Assembly: GCA_022885665.1 (NCBI GenBank)
Contig: JAGQDJ010000092.1
Span: forward strand, 62,001-126,000
Reading direction: 5' to 3'
DNA from: Triops longicaudatus
Lineage: Eukaryota; Arthropoda; Branchiopoda; Notostraca; Triopsidae
Length of the DNA: 64,000 nt
Within the stretch, counting starts at the first letter, position 1, and every line of letters starts with the position of its first letter. The translations under genes were made by a program, and so were the position numbers. Below, in pieces: positions 1-14,430 of the stretch. The notes under the pieces were generated by a model. That model saw only the letters and a list, made by a program, of their open reading frames with translations, was not told the DNA's origin and made no database searches.

Positions 1-3000
1 CTTATTAAAACTTAACGCATAAACACGACGAAATCTCAAATAAAACTTGTAATAATGAAATCAAATTTTTAAAGCAAACTCGAGCACGATATCAGGCTCA
101 CAAGATTTTGAAAGTGAGCACAGCAGCTGAATCTGTTTAATCCAAGCTATTTCTATTTCTCAAGAAAATGGAACATCCAATCTCTTGTGTTACTTTCTGC
201 TAAATTAAAAGAGCCCTGGTGTGAGAAAGCAAAGCCTTGCAAATAAAGATTTACTGCCGACCAAATACTTGAGTATTCCTGGATGAAAAGAATCGTTTGT
301 AAGAAACAATCTGACACAACAGCTGTTTTGCACTTCTTATGTAGACAAAGCTCAGTAACTTTTTTCGGTATCTCTTATATCGTGGTTAAGAAATTTTTAT
401 TATTAAAAAGGGTTTTACTGATCAAAAGGGTTGACATATTGTATAAGAAGGTGCTAAAATTAATCCTGTACCTTATTATCAGCTATCAGATAATTCTTTT
501 ATCCCTCACATCCATGGTCGGCTGTGTTTCTACGTCAAAGAGAAGATTTTTGGTAATGTTAATGTTTTTTTGTGTGTTTTAACTTAAAGGAATCGCTTTT
601 AGAGGAAGCTCGTGCGTTGATAACATCGCAGAATTTTCCTCCTTCTCTTAGATCCGGGTGAAGAATTTCGGTGACGAGATTCTTACTCAAAAACCACGGC
701 AGTTAAGAAAGACATAAAAATGATTTAAATTAAGCTCCTGATCCGCACTGGAGTTTGGACACAGAAGGCGTCCCTTTGTCATTCGACGTATTTAGAATTA
801 ACAGTCACAAGACTTGAATTCAGGCTGACTAAGCTGTACTGAAGCACTCAGTGTGGAATTCAGGAAACAATGAAATTTGTATGACAGTTTTTACTTGTGT
901 CTCAATCAAGAACCAAAATGGGACAGTCGAAGAAAGGTTTAGCCGAGTGAGGGGCGAGAATTTCATTACTGGCAACAACAAAAATTTCTCTGTTGCCTGG
1001 CGGAATTTTCGGCGAGGTTCCTGCAGGGAAACCATACAATAGTAACTTATGGGATATAAAAAATTCGTGTACTCCTTTCGAATTGATTCGAGATAGCCCC
1101 AATGACATAAAGCACCCCATTATTTGATGTTTCTTACATCCGGGCCCTAGTGGATATTTGTTGGCTAAGGAGACATTTCATTCACAAGTTACAGGCGTTT
1201 AGGTATTCCTCATAGAACAAAATCCTCTTCAAGTGTAAACCGTTTGTAATACACGTTTATTCACTGTCTCTTACATAAGGGCTCTACTCTATTTTTCCGT
1301 AAGGGAAAGTGTTGTGAAAGCATTTATGTATGCTATCTGACAAATACTCCTTACGAATACTTTCTAAGAGTATCTGTAAAACAGACTATTTTTTCCAAAA
1401 CTATCTGACTCTATTAATTCAAACGTTCCATAATAATTAAAACTGAAATTTCTAAAATTTAGCGGTTTCTTACTTGAAATTGTTGCTATTTGCCTCGCCC
1501 GGACAAGTGAAGTTAACCCCAAAATTAAAAAAAAAATAATGAAATAATTTTCGTTTTGTTGAAAAATGAATTGTTTACGTGTCTAATATATCCGACGTAA
1601 ATGGGAAAAAGTGTAAGAAAGGGCGTCTCCGAAATACCCGTTTACGGAAATAGGATTCTTGGTGGGGAACGAGGGTGAGGATTACGATTTTGAGTAACTG
1701 CTTTTTTTATCATAAAAAGGCAAGGAGTGTTATAGGAAGAAGAGATTAAGATGAGAGCGTCAAGTATTTGGAAAGCAATTTGCAATTGTCAGACAAGTTG
1801 TCAGAAGTGGCAAGTGAAGAAAGCCAGATGCGTTTTTGTGCAAGTCGTTAAAAATGTTCCCTCCCCAAAGTGCTTACTATTATAGATAATAAAAATTCTT
1901 GGCTTGGAGCAACCAGAGTTTTTGCTTCTGACTTCTTCTTCTGGCTTCTTCCCTAGGCTTTTCTTCTCCTTTTATTCAACTTTTATAAAATGCAAGCGTG
2001 AAAAGGAGGAAGAGAGAAAAAAGAACAAAGTACATGTTTTGCGTATGATTAATGTCCGGCACTTGACTCCACACACAATTGAGAGGTTCTTCCGATAAGC
2101 TTTTAAGCAGAGCATAATCCCGAAAGGAAAAAAAAAACAGCGAAAAATACACGTTGGGGAGGGCAGAAGGTTGATGACAAGTATAGAGTACTAGAAAGTA
2201 CCAGGGCGATGGGCAATAAGCTGTCTGACAGGTCCGATGATCATTTGTCGCCTTGTCACACCTCGCGAGTTCAAAGTGCCGCTAAGAAACGAGTTAGAGC
2301 GCGTACAATAGACCTTTTTGGCTTTCTTTTCCTGGCCTGAGCCTCGTCTTATGTCTCTTCGCCCCTTTCCTTAGCGGTACCAGCACAAGTGTGGCTGTGT
2401 CAATGTGTAAATGCGTGTGTCTATGTGGCTGTGTGTTGAGGATCGCTACTCTGAGGGTTTCTTTTTAAATAGACACGAGTTGAAAAGGAAAGGGAGACAG
2501 AAGAGGGTAGAACAATGGCAGGCTTTGTGTTTTTGGCGGGTGGCGGCGGTGGGGCGAACTGTTTTTCCGAAAACCTAAAAGTGTGAAGCTCATTTATAGC
2601 TTGTCAATTTGCCGCTTCGCGAGATCATTAACGCCTTCAAGAATCTTCTCTTAGACCACACCAAATACCAAACAACCTACTAACCCCACTTCCATTTCAA
2701 CCCTTTGACGCTTCGACGGGTTGACTTGGAGCATAAAAATAAAGAGACAATTTGTTTTGGACGCCGTTAACTGTAACCACTCGACTTTGTCAACCTTACC
2801 CTTAAATTCCTTGAGTGAAAACAAGATGCTTAAACCAACAATGAATTTCTATTAGGCTTCGAGCCACGCTCGGCGGACTAGAGCTGAAACTGTCTTATCA
2901 ACAACAATGAATTCCTCAACGATGACAACAGGCCGAATTTGGTACCGGTTGATTCCACTGAAGGAAAAAGCGACAGTGAATGAATGACGGAATGTTTATG

Positions 3001-3084
3001 ATCAATTCTAGGTTTATGTTAAAAATTAGCGTGCACACGTCAGTTAGGTAGGAGAAAACCTTTAGGTTAGAGAAAACCTATAAT

Positions 3085-3480
3085 GTACTACAAAAATACT
3101 TCAAGGTTGTTGCAACTTTGAGGGGGTTTTGGCGTTTGAGTTGAGTTTTCATGCGCATTTTCGTCAGAAGTACCGACTTTTTTTGGCGTGCTTCCCTGCA
3201 AAAACCCATAAGCCATAGCATGAGAAAAGGGTTGAAGCTTTCTGAATAAATTTGAAAACCGAATTTTCTCCAAGTCAAAAGGCTGGGGCATTGCTTTGAT
3301 TAAGAATTAAAAGGTACTGGTCAGTGTGTTATGTTTAAGAAAAAGAGCTTTTATATGTCGTAGTTACCTTTCGGTAGGGAAAATTTGAAGATACTGCAAA
3401 TGCGAAGAAATTCATTACTTCCACTCTCCTGTTGCCACGAAGTGTATCAAACAGAAACTTGGTTCGACCATCGAAGGACG
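3085..3480. repeat. old dispersed repeat, copy 1
   Basis: Shares diverged blocks with 16390-16720, for example CCATAAGCCATAGCATGAGA / CCATAAGCCGTACCTCAGGA followed by AAxGGGTTGAAGxTTTCTG. Near 3360 it carries TAGTTACCTTTCGGTAGGGA, related to blocks near 6929 and 45121. Heavily decayed; class unknown. Confidence 0.45.
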
Positions 3481-6400
3481 CTTGTTCATTGTCGGATCTG
3501 TAGACACCAAGTATGTTATGTTTCTTGAGTATAACTAAAGAGAGTTGGCTTACTGTTTCCCATCAATGTTCAATTTTACACCATGTTTTCTCAAAAGCTC
3601 CAGTTGAAGGTACTGAGTGATTTTATTCCCATTACTTCAAAGAATCGGGAATTCCAGAGAAGTGACTTTTGCGTTAGTTGACTACAGAAAGCTCTGCAGG
3701 AATTCTCATCAGAGCAAACATTACAGCACGCAAAGTTAATTAGCAAACAAGTTCCTTCACGACTTTGCTTATTGAAGTTTCGGTATGAAAAATGCAATGC
3801 ATTGTCCGAATTTTCAGGAATTTCAAGTTTAAATATCCTAAGCTGTACAATCCAGAAGAATTTTCACAAAAACGTTCTGTCTTTTAATTTTTATGATAAA
3901 TTTTTTATTCTTTATTTTTCAGTTTTTACACTCATGAGAAAGTGTGCTTAAACACTCCATAACAATCTGCTTCGTGGCAATTTATTGTGTGGTGTCAAAG
4001 CTAATGAAAGTATGGAAGCAAAACTCTGAAATTCTTTCTTAAACTTGCCTTCCCTCACACATTGGGATGCAAATGACCGTGCTTCATGTGTAATCTAGGG
4101 TGTCGATCAGGATCTTTTTAAGTACGTGGAAACTCGATTAGATGGTTGGGTAAAAGAAGAATCTCAGATTTTTCCTTTTTGTTATTTCTACCCCAGAATT
4201 TTCTTTTCCTTAAGGATCATGATAACCGTCCTCGTTCTTAATCAATGTCAAAGTTACTGCGAGCGTCGCGGTTCCCCTTGTCCATCTCTCGAACGATAAA
4301 GAGCGACCGAAAAACAAGCCAAATAGGCAAAACCCCAAAAGGGTAATAGATGTCTATCAAACTTTGTAAAAAATGCTTAGACCTTTCGAGTGTTGGACCA
4401 AACGTCTCCATGGGCAGTTTCCATCGACTGTCCTCTATAACATATTCCCAGCTCGAAACAAAATGTGTGATCGGTGTGAACCACATGTAAAACTGTCGGC
4501 AAGCTTCTCTGTCAAATGGGCGTGCCCAAAGAACCTAGCCACAAATTTATTTTCTGCAACCGTGATAGAACGTTTTCAGCAGTCCGAGAACACTTGTATG
4601 GAATCCCTAACATTTTCAATTTAAAGTGGTTCCACAAATGAAAAAATAAATCGTCTCCCTTTTGTAAAGCCATGTCACTCTTTTATTTTTAAAAAAATCT
4701 TCGGTGTGTGTTTGCTCGAAAAGGGGAACAATTTCTTAGCATCTCGCAGGTATATAAAAGGAAGGAAAAAATGTCGTCGCTGGCCCATCCATCTTCAGTG
4801 ACTGGCAACATCGACAAGCCGGAGCGTGAAAAGTTGGGATGTGATGTGGCGCGTTCCTTGCACCGCAAAAAGACAAATAGTTGCTATCAATAGGTTGAGA
4901 ACTTCCCGGGCAAAAACAGTCTAAAAGACAAAAGCGTCGGTTGTGGCCGTGTTTTCGGTTCCGCTGCTTTTTATGGAAAACGGAATTTTAAGTCTCTCTT
5001 CGAGCCTTCGCCTTACGCTGTTTCGTTCCCTCATCTCTTTCCATTATGGAACCTCCAGTTACGCGTTTTTGTTTTCTTTACCGCGAAGGTCATACAGGAA
5101 CGCATCTATCAACCTTCTGTTTACCTCATTTTGGCTGTAAAACTTTTTTAGCGTAAATATTAGGTCATGTTTTTAGTCACTTTTACTGAAAACGGAATTT
5201 AAGCCATTTAAATCTTTATTTCGCTTTGTGCGGTTTCACTTTCCTACCTTTTTCTATTATCAGTCCTTAATTTATGCGGTTTCCTACCACAACTCCCATG
5301 CTGTGAGTGCTATTCATCGGTTCTTTCTGTACGCGGCTTCACAGACAAATCTTACCCGGCATTAGTATTCTACTAATACGTATTCGTACCAGTGGATGTT
5401 GTTCAATGCAGTTGAAATGTACATCGTGTGCATAAAAGCGTACGTTGTTAGAAAGAATGAAGTTGCAGACGGAAGACGTTCTAAAAAAATCTAAAGTCGT
5501 AGGGGGTAGCAATAAAAGTAGCACAATATCTGTCGTGTACTTTATTACGTGCTGCAAGGAGCGTAAGGAAACTAGTCCCATTTTTTGCGATAGTTTGCGC
5601 ATTTTTACGACTACAGAGCTCTTAAAGTGGGGAATTATGACCCCAGAAAGATTTGTGAAGCTGTTCTGCAAGTATTTTTGTATTTTCCCTTACTTTTTTC
5701 TTAATTAACTTCTGGCAGAAAAACTTTCAAGAATTAGATTTGCGTATTAACCTGACGTGAACGAATTGCTGTTTTCAAGTTTTAATTTCAAGTTTTAAGG
5801 AGCGAAGAAGAATGTTAGGATGCTTAATGAATGTTGCTGCATAATCACCTCATCAGAAGACACAATACTGAATAAAATATAGCTCATTTTTAAGGTGGAG
5901 GCAAACCCAACCTGCGTTTGCTTCCTACAAGCTTCTTGAATAGATTTGTGCTGCCTTTTGTTAGTTTTTTTATTTCTTTATTTGCGTGTTTCTCTTTCGG
6001 GTTCTTCACACTTTGCTGTTAACATCTTTGGGAAGAATCGGTTTTCTGCGTGGTGAACACGCCTTTAACAAAGAACCGGAGTGATCGAAAGAAAAAGCGA
6101 GGCAATACAATAAGAAGAAAAAAATGCTTGTATGGAAGCCTTCTACGTGTAAGAAAGTCCAATAAGCCGCCTTTCTGGCGTGTAATGATTATCCATGGTT
6201 GAGCGGCTCAGAAAAAAAAACGAAGAGTTAATTTCGGTAAGACGAAAGGGAAAAAAATGTCTGTTCAGGTGAGAAAGTTAATCGTGTGAAGAGGCGAAAC
6301 ATAGTTTAGGGTAAAAGCGGCATGACTGAAGAACTGTGTAAGAAGCAAGTGATAGTTGTTAACATGCCCGTCTGTACGTTCTTTACGTACTTAGTTCTAC

Positions 6401-6889
6401 GTTTATTAAAATAAATACTTTAGAATATAAAAGTAGGTGAATTGAACACTTTAAAATTTGAAAAATTACCAGAAACGTAAAGATTGACTCAAAATTTAAA
6501 AACTGAAAAAAAAGCTACAACTGAAGAAATCGTCGTTCCTAAACTCAGAAAACGTTTTCTTGCAATACTGTTACCACGCCATATGTGAGTTTGTACCAAA
6601 AAACAACCAATCTTTTGATACTTCGTCTAATTTTTACTTACAATCATTGCATTTTATTGTTATATGTGTAAAAATTAAAGTTCGTATTGGAAGAGCTTAG
6701 TGCAGCTATCTGAACATTTACTCATTATGAATTTTCTGCCGTAAAACATTATAACCACTAGACTATTTCTTCCTAACGTTTTGCGTACCGTACATTAATT
6801 TGAACAAAACAGTACTCTTTTTTTCGTTTTTCTTTTTTCATTTTGGTTATTTTTAGTAGAAAAAAATTAAAAGCAAAACGAAAAGGTAA

Positions 6890-7250
6890 GACCGATTATC
6901 ACTCCGGAAAAAATGAGCGTCTAACTGTCATAGTTACATTCTGGTTGTAAAATTCGAAGACACTAAAATTGCAACAAAAAAATAAAGTTTTTTCCTTTTT
7001 TCCGTCTTATGATTTAAGGTTTGTTGCTACGAAACGTAACAAAGCAAGAACTATGTTTTTGCTATTTTAAGAAAGCTCGTTCGTCATCTAATCTGGCAAC
7101 ATCTAGTCTGATGCCTTACGTTGAGCAGTTGAAAGGCAGTAGATGCGCTTCGCTTTACCACAAAATCTTCCAAGTTAATCCGCGAGTTAAAAAAGAAAAA
7201 ACAGTACGAGTAAATGGTACGGATACTGCTAAGTATCAATAGAACTGTGT
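6890..7250. repeat. old dispersed repeat, copy 3
   Basis: Contains TAGTTACATTCTGGTTGTAA then AATTCGAAGACACTAAAA, and a later GAGCAGTTGAAAGGCAGTAG block shared in diverged form with 17190-17260. The 73-residue frame across it has no recognisable domain. Confidence 0.35.
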
Positions 7251-9238
7251 GTTCCGAGCATTACACAAGCTATTCAAAATATTTCCATTGTTGTTAATTC
7301 CAGATTTTTTCAACTAAATTGAAGAGCTCTTTATTAATTGATTCTTAATTTTTTATCAACAATGATAATTAGCGCGCTGTGCCACAATTTTATTGTAAGT
7401 TATTTGCGTCACAAGTGAAGGCTCACAAAAGTTCACTCGCACTTTAGGAATGACTACGCAATGCAATTTGTGTTTTACTTACGCAGTGTGCGTTTAGCGT
7501 AATGACAAAAGTTCGCAGTGTTGTGTGTCACATGTGTAAATTGTAGCATGCTATTATCATGTTATTGGTTAGGCACTCTCAGTCCAATTCCTGAATTCAG
7601 ATCTTTGCGTTGAGTGTAGTTTTGTGTAGTACACAATAGAGTCCAAGTATGGACATAGTGTTTAAAGTGGTATGACCTTTATCTTCTGACAGTCGCCGCT
7701 ATCTCTGTTCCATCTTTAGATCTACTATAAGCCTACATTACTGTTAAAGTTAAAGAGAATAGGGTTATCACGTTACTGTTCACATTTTTCTTAAAATGTA
7801 ATAGCATTCGATAATGCTTTGATGGGCCTATTCAACATTCACTAAGCCAAACTTCCCATTCTACCACATTTGCCCAAATAATGGGGAGCTTACATGCATG
7901 ATTTCACATATACTTCTCGACAATCCTTAAAACTTATACAATGGTAAATGTTTGCTACCTTATAAATGTAAAAATTGATAAGTCTTTGTAAAAAAGAGGC
8001 TTAGTTAATTTGCAATTAGTTTATTTCCTATTTTCGCAAAATTGAAAGAGAACTTGCTATTGCTTTTTTCATTGTTGGATTGCAGTAATGAAAAACTTTG
8101 CATTGAATATTGTTCGATATGGTTTCATAAAATAATAGTGTATTATATTATTGGATTGATTTCAAGTGTTTCCAGTTAAGCTTAAATTTCTGCAATTTTT
8201 CACGAGCACAAAAACCAGTTCGTGTCGAAAACTTGCAGAAATGTCTACAACTCTAGTCATATCTATGCTGTTAAAACTTTTGTGAACCGGAAGCTTCGTT
8301 GGCTAGTGTCTGTGTGTAATAAAGGACTGAAACTGTATTTCACAACGCAACAGTTACCCTGCAGGAGCTGCCTCTATTTCAACAGGTGTGTATGAGCCGT
8401 TAAAATCGCCGTGTAAAATTCAACGACACATTTCTCTTCGCATCCCGCGGAGTAACCAAGTTACCCAACTACTGAATTTTACATACCTAATGTAAAAGGT
8501 AGGTGTGTTCAACGCTCTGCTTATAAACGACTTGTTTGGCCAAGCACTGATAACACACTGTCGTGTTCATGGCAGAAAGGGGTTGGAAATGAAAAACGTT
8601 TGATTTTTGCGTTGCGCACGTAAGTCAATTCGCTGAGGTTTTATTCGACGCTTTTAATTCATTGTTGGGTTGCTTCCCTCCCACTAAACCTTTCCTAGCG
8701 CTCCCATTCCAGAGTTCTTTGTTGGCTCTTTTCGCTATAACAGGCACCAGTAGAACCCAAAACCACATTTTATTTCATTCTTGTGACTGGTGCCTGCTAG
8801 CTGCTTGCCGCCAGGTAAAAGACACACCGTACGTATCGGGAGGGGTGAAAGAAAAGGCGAGTCAGACAGTGAAGCAAACAAAGTAGATTAGCATAGAGGT
8901 GTATATAACAGTCCATCAAGTAATCCGTGCGGATTTGAAGGTAAGAAAAGAAGGTAAGTAAAGTTGGAAAAAAGAGAGTAAGAATGGAAGGAGAGATTGG
9001 TGGAAAAGAAGTCTGAGGGAGTTAAAAGAAAAGAAAAAAGAGAGCCATTCCTTAAAGGTTTTTAGTTATGTACTAGCAGAAAGGATTGCATTGCAATGTC
9101 TCGTTTATATATATCGCCCAAGCTGTTGAGCTTTAACCATTTCCACCTGCATAAAATTAAGTGTTCGAATTGATGGCGGTCGTAAATCCGAGGCCTGTGA
9201 ATTGTACTCATCGCGTCGCCTTTTTCTTCTTCTTTTAC

Positions 9239-9266
9239 ACTCCTTCACTTTGAAAAGTGAAGGAGT
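9239..9266. repeat. perfect 13-bp hairpin
   Basis: ACTCCTTCACTTT and its exact inverse around a two-base loop. Isolated in noncoding DNA; role unknown. Confidence 0.6.
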
Positions 9267-11092
9267 TTGGGTGAAAGGAATCTCTTCCTTATACAAAGCA
9301 TATTCTTTATTTCTTTTTCCTTAAAGATAAGAATGTACCTTTTCGACAACCATGTCCATTTTCGATAAAAACTTCAAATTTCATGACTAACACGGCTTTA
9401 AACCCTTTCGCAGCTGTGTAACAAGCTCGGTGACACACTTTTTCACTTTTCTCCAGTAAACGAATTACTTGAAGGATTTAACAACACTTTCATTCTCTTA
9501 CACCCAAAATTACCAGTAAGTCACTACATTTCCAAAATTGACACATTAATGCATAAGATACATTAATGGAAAATATAAAGTTAATAAATTAATACATAAT
9601 TTTCATTTGTGTTAATTGTGACCTTAGAATTATTCAAGCTTCACTCTATAGAAATTCAAAAACGTAAAATAGCTAGTGCTAAGAAATATCACATTAAAGC
9701 TTCAAATGAAATACGTTTAATGGCATTGAAAAGGCAAAAACGGCTGATGGAAAAAACATTAGGAAATAGCACCACGACTAGGAGAAGAAAAAGTAATAAA
9801 AACCTCACTGGGCGTTCTCAAAGAGGTCAAACAGAAAGGTCAATCGAAGTCCTCGATTAGAATGTCGTCATAAAGTTATCAACCACTCTTTCAAACCACT
9901 TCATTGGAAAAGCTCAACAAAAAACCGCAGGCGGAGATTGACGAGACTGATTGCTTGATTACAAGGCTGATTTTGCCTCTGAAGTCCACAATTTCAGTAT
10001 TTTATGACTTTTCTTTGGAGAGCTGTGTATGCACCGCTAATCTAATACTTGTACGGAGTTGTTCAAAGCTGAATTAACACGCATCTTCAAGTGGCACAGG
10101 AAATAAGTAGTTCGAATAAAAATACAAAAGAATTTGCGCCGTATTGCGTACAACGCCATCTTGACGTGAAAAGTGTCATAGCTCACTTCTGCAGGGGTTG
10201 AAAGTGAGTGAACTGGACTTGCAACGGGAGTTAACCCAGCTCAAACATTTGAGGGTACTTCACCCTTACTTTTTTTTCGTAAAGTAACCTACCCGAATCT
10301 AAGCTTAGTACTAAACTAAATTAATCCAACCTAATTCATCTTTAACGTATTTGAACTACCTGAGGTGGTAAAGGTACCTAACTTTAAGGTATTCTGTTCC
10401 ACTACGATTTTTTCTTCAACAAGATTAACCCTTTACACCTGGAAACAAAGGGTTCACACCAGTTTAATTCAACTGAGATAAAACTCAGTTAAATTTTCGT
10501 CTTGCGCGAAAACTTGATTGACGAAGGTTGGGGGTTAAGAGGTATCCAAGCGGGGGTTAAAACGCCTTGTATTGACTGTGTGCCCCATGTACTGTACTGA
10601 GGAAAACAATGCAAATGTTGACTTACCTTGATAGCGAGTTTTACCCCAGGGTTGAAACAAAAGGGCAGAAAGTGCCAAAGCGTGGAAGAGAATGATGATG
10701 ATAATATACGGAAGGTTAGAAATCCTTTTAAGTTTTGGCCAAAGTTTGAAAAGTGGCACGCTGGTGGTTTTCAAACCCGCACACACAATGAAACTCCAAA
10801 CCACTTAAAACCCACCAATATTAACCGGTGCAAACACTTGGCAAATACAACAGTATCGAAACCTTTTAAAATCTCCCCAAAGAGCAATGACTAAGTATTG
10901 TGTGGCCAAGATATGAACCGTGGCTAATTTGTCACCATAGGGGAGGAGTACAAAAAACCTGAGCTTTTCGTTACGGTTTTCTTACCGACTTCTTCGTGTT
11001 CTTCCGCGGTAACTGATGTAGCACAGCGTGTGGTTAAGATCTTAACCTGGTTGGAAAACCAATACGCGTCAATAGAAAAAGAAACGGCTTTT

Positions 11093-11365
11093 TGATTCAA
11101 TCCAACAGTGAAAAGGAACGCCAATCCAAGACGCTAAGGTAGGTTCACAATGTCGCTAATGCAAAATTTACGAAAGTTTTAATTCAATCCAACAAAGAAA
11201 ATAAGACTCAACCGAACAATGTAATGCTCAGGTTGGTTCGCACTGTCACTAACGCAAAAGTAACTGCGTTGGCACTAAATCCAACAATGAAAAGTGAACA
11301 CCAATTCAACAGTGGTAAGCTACGGCTGATTTACACTACCACTAGCAATCAAACGTCTGCATGTG
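11093..11365. repeat. minisatellite, about 90-bp period, three units
   Basis: Three degenerate units start at 11095 (TTCAATCCAACAGTGAAAAG), 11183 (TTCAATCCAACAAAGAAAAT) and 11275 (CTAAATCCAACAATGAAAAG), spaced 88 and 92 bases apart. Each contains a later block of the type GGTTxxxTTCACAATGTCGCTAA / GGTTCGCACTGTCACTAA. A more decayed unit may precede at about 11005. No coding potential. Confidence 0.6.
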
Positions 11366-12069
11366 AAACCGCACAATTTTCACTTTATGTTTGTTGTTCC
11401 ATTATTATTATTTTTTGTGTTTTTGGTTGTTATTAATGCACTGTTATATGATTTAATGTCCTATCAGTTCCAAGGGTTTAAAATTTTTTTTGCAAATTTA
11501 AAATGTTAACAATTTTTGGAATGGGGTTTACGGCACACGGGGAAACACGAGGCACTTGAACGAACCGGCGGAACTTCGTTAACACTGTACTGTCACGGAA
11601 CCCTTCCAAATCTTCAATGAAGGCAGGACGTTCTTCTTGTGAGGTTTTCGTTTGGCTGGGAGAGCGCTCTACTGGTCGCTGTAGTTAGTGGTGTTGGAAT
11701 GACTTCGGAGAGCCAAGTTGACTTGGCAGTTGCCGTTGGTGGGCTGGTGAGAAAACACCACCGTGCTGTGGGTAGAAACTAGCCAGAGTCAGCTCTGGGT
11801 GTAGGAATCGAGGAAATGGGACCGCGGAAGATGTGACGACGATGACTCGTATAGCGTAGGACTCAGACCATGTTTCGAGACCTCAACACCTTTTCCCTCC
11901 CTCTTGCGCTCAACAAAAGGGGGTAGCAGCACCCCACTAGAACTAACAAACCAGTGACAAGCAACTTTTGAGGTGTCTAATTAAATGCATAACTTGTCCT
12001 GGGGGATTCCGTACCCATGTTCGATAATTACGTCGATTTCGACATGCACTCGAATAAGGTAAAAAAAGA

Positions 12070-12380
12070 AAGAATCAAAGTGAAGGACGACTACAAGAGT
12101 ATTGTTGCCCGTGAAGAGCGCAAAGTGGAAAAGCAATTGTGAAAAGTAAAAGTGAAACAATATCAAATCATAAATAATACAATCAAAAAGCATGAATTTG
12201 AAGAAAAATCGTACAAATATAGAAAAAGTAAGTTCTAGGGAGACACAGAAATTAAAAAAATATAGAGTGTAAAAGTACAGAAAAATTTTAAAAGTTCTAA
12301 AACATAGAAATAATACTACAAAAGTAACGAAAACTACAGAAAATTCCAACAAATTTTGTAAAAATACAGAAAAGATTCAA
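12070..12380. repeat. A-rich degenerate repeat
   Basis: About 300 bases with recurrent TACAGAAAA, AGTACAGAAA and ATAGAAA words in an A-rich background. An apparent 123-residue minus-strand frame across it is Phe/Leu-rich and is a by-product of the composition. Confidence 0.45.
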
Positions 12381-14409
12381 ATACTATATGACGGGCACAA
12401 AATGTAGAGAAACAGAAGATTTTGTGTAAAACCATAGGAATTAAGCAGAAGTTTCATGTACATTCAACAAAATTATCAAAATGATTAAGGTCCTGGTATC
12501 CATAATGGTATACGTAATGGGAGAATAACACGGAACTTAGTCAGACATCATAGTGCATAAGCAGTTAAAAAAAAAATTAAACACAGTAATGTTGTTAAAA
12601 TAATGTACTGCATTTATCTGAGGTTTTATTAAAAATCGCTTCCATTAAATTTTTAAGCTATTTTGCATGGTTGTATTTTTGTGACGTTTTCACGGAAACA
12701 TAGGGATTGGGCAAAACTGATTCGGAAAGTTTGTCTATTTTAAATATGACAGCTTTGTTTAAAATTGGATCGAAATAAAAAATCTCTCAGGGAAAGAGTA
12801 ATGAAAAGGTAGAAAAGTAATTGAAAATCCTTCAAAAATAAACTTAATTAACGCAAATGTCTTCAATAAAATTGCAAAAGTTACAGGAGTCTTACCCAAA
12901 TGGAGCAATGTTCGTTGTTAAAACGCAAAAGTTTGCGATTTGGGTGGGAACGGTGTTGTCGTGGTAGGGCAACTAACCCAAGAATTTCACATAGGGAAAG
13001 ATGGTTTATCAGTAAGCGCCATCGCTGGCTTTTAAGAAAGAGGACACGAAAAGCGGATGACTTTAAGTTGATAATGCGTCCCATAACGTTGAAAATGCGT
13101 ATAGCACGTTGCGAAGAGGGAAAGAGCCATTGGACTTTACCTGTTACTCTAATTTGCTCTGCGCTTTGACAAGTCTTCACCTTCTTCAAAGAGAAGCAAA
13201 TTCCATAAGGTGAAAAATGCTGCTTTTTTCCGATTTTCTTTTTTGTTTTGTGTTTTGGCTTTGAAGTTCGTTTTGCTTGCAAAGAGAAACACAAAAAGGA
13301 GAAAAAGAAAATAGAAAAAGTCCGTGACAGGTTTCAGTGTGTAGGTCGTTCATTAGCTATGCTCGGCTCGTGCAAGTCTCCTCGCAAACTTTTCTTTTCT
13401 TTTTCTTCTATGGGTGCACGTTTTCCAAGTCGGATTCCAGAAATGAACGGCGACAACCAAATTTGTCTTACCATTTTCGTCTCCCATACTACCCACTTCA
13501 ACTCTCTTTTCTTCTTTTGTTCAAAACTTCTGCGTAACGAATTAACAGACTTTAAATTATTTATATTTATTTTCCTTGTTTTTTATTATTTTACAGAGTT
13601 TCTATTGTTTTTAGAACATGGTCAGAGCAAAAATGGTTACCGTAATTCTCCGTTTTATTCCGAGTTTTATCCCGTTCTTGCTTTGTTAGGGAGCCGTTTC
13701 TTTCTAAACAATTCATTCCCAAAATCTTACAAAACGCTTTAACTGGCAAATTTATTATTTCTATTACATAATCATTTTTAAATTTTTCTATTGAAAATTT
13801 CTTACACTGGAATAGAATACCTCTCTAATATAAATCTTACATTTTTCCTGATGACCTGGATTTATAATTGGCTTTCTCCCCAAGGAAGACACGGAATAAT
13901 GAAAAAGAAGAAAAATGAATTAAGTGTAACTAATAATAAGAGTATTTTCTCGTGAAAGATGTTCATTTTTGGGGAGCAAGTCATTTATATACTTCAAGAT
14001 CTCTTCAAGTTTTGAGCTCGGGAAGAATGGGAAGTCGAGACATGGAGGAAAAGGAGATGGAAAAAACTGATTAGTATTGCGTACACGAGGAGACAAAGAT
14101 CGCGGAAGTTTGCCACCCACTTGGACCCGGGAGATTTGCGCGCGCCCACCCAAAGAAGGGCAACAATTCATGAAAACGACCCATGTGTAAGAGCGTATGT
14201 GGTTTCGTGCATACATATGTGTCACACACACCTGATTTGATTTACTGTGAGGAAAAGAACACAGGGACACGGGACTTTTAGGCATGCTGGATGCTGTTTT
14301 CTTAAAGGCTTTTTATTGGCGGTTATAGTTGGCGCTAAATGGAAATATTGTGTTTGAGCCTTTTCGCTTTTAAGTGTGGAGACTTTTTTAAGTACGGGAT
14401 TCATGTTTC

Positions 14410-14430
14410 TTATTTATTTATTTATTTTTT
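14410..14430. repeat. (TTTA)n microsatellite
   Basis: Four TATT units followed by a T-run, in the downstream noncoding region. Confidence 0.7.

Noticed and set aside
13248..13742. 164-codon plus-strand frame
   Set aside because: Lys- and Phe-rich low-complexity content, no family resemblance, no splice context, and overlapped by an equally open opposite-strand frame.
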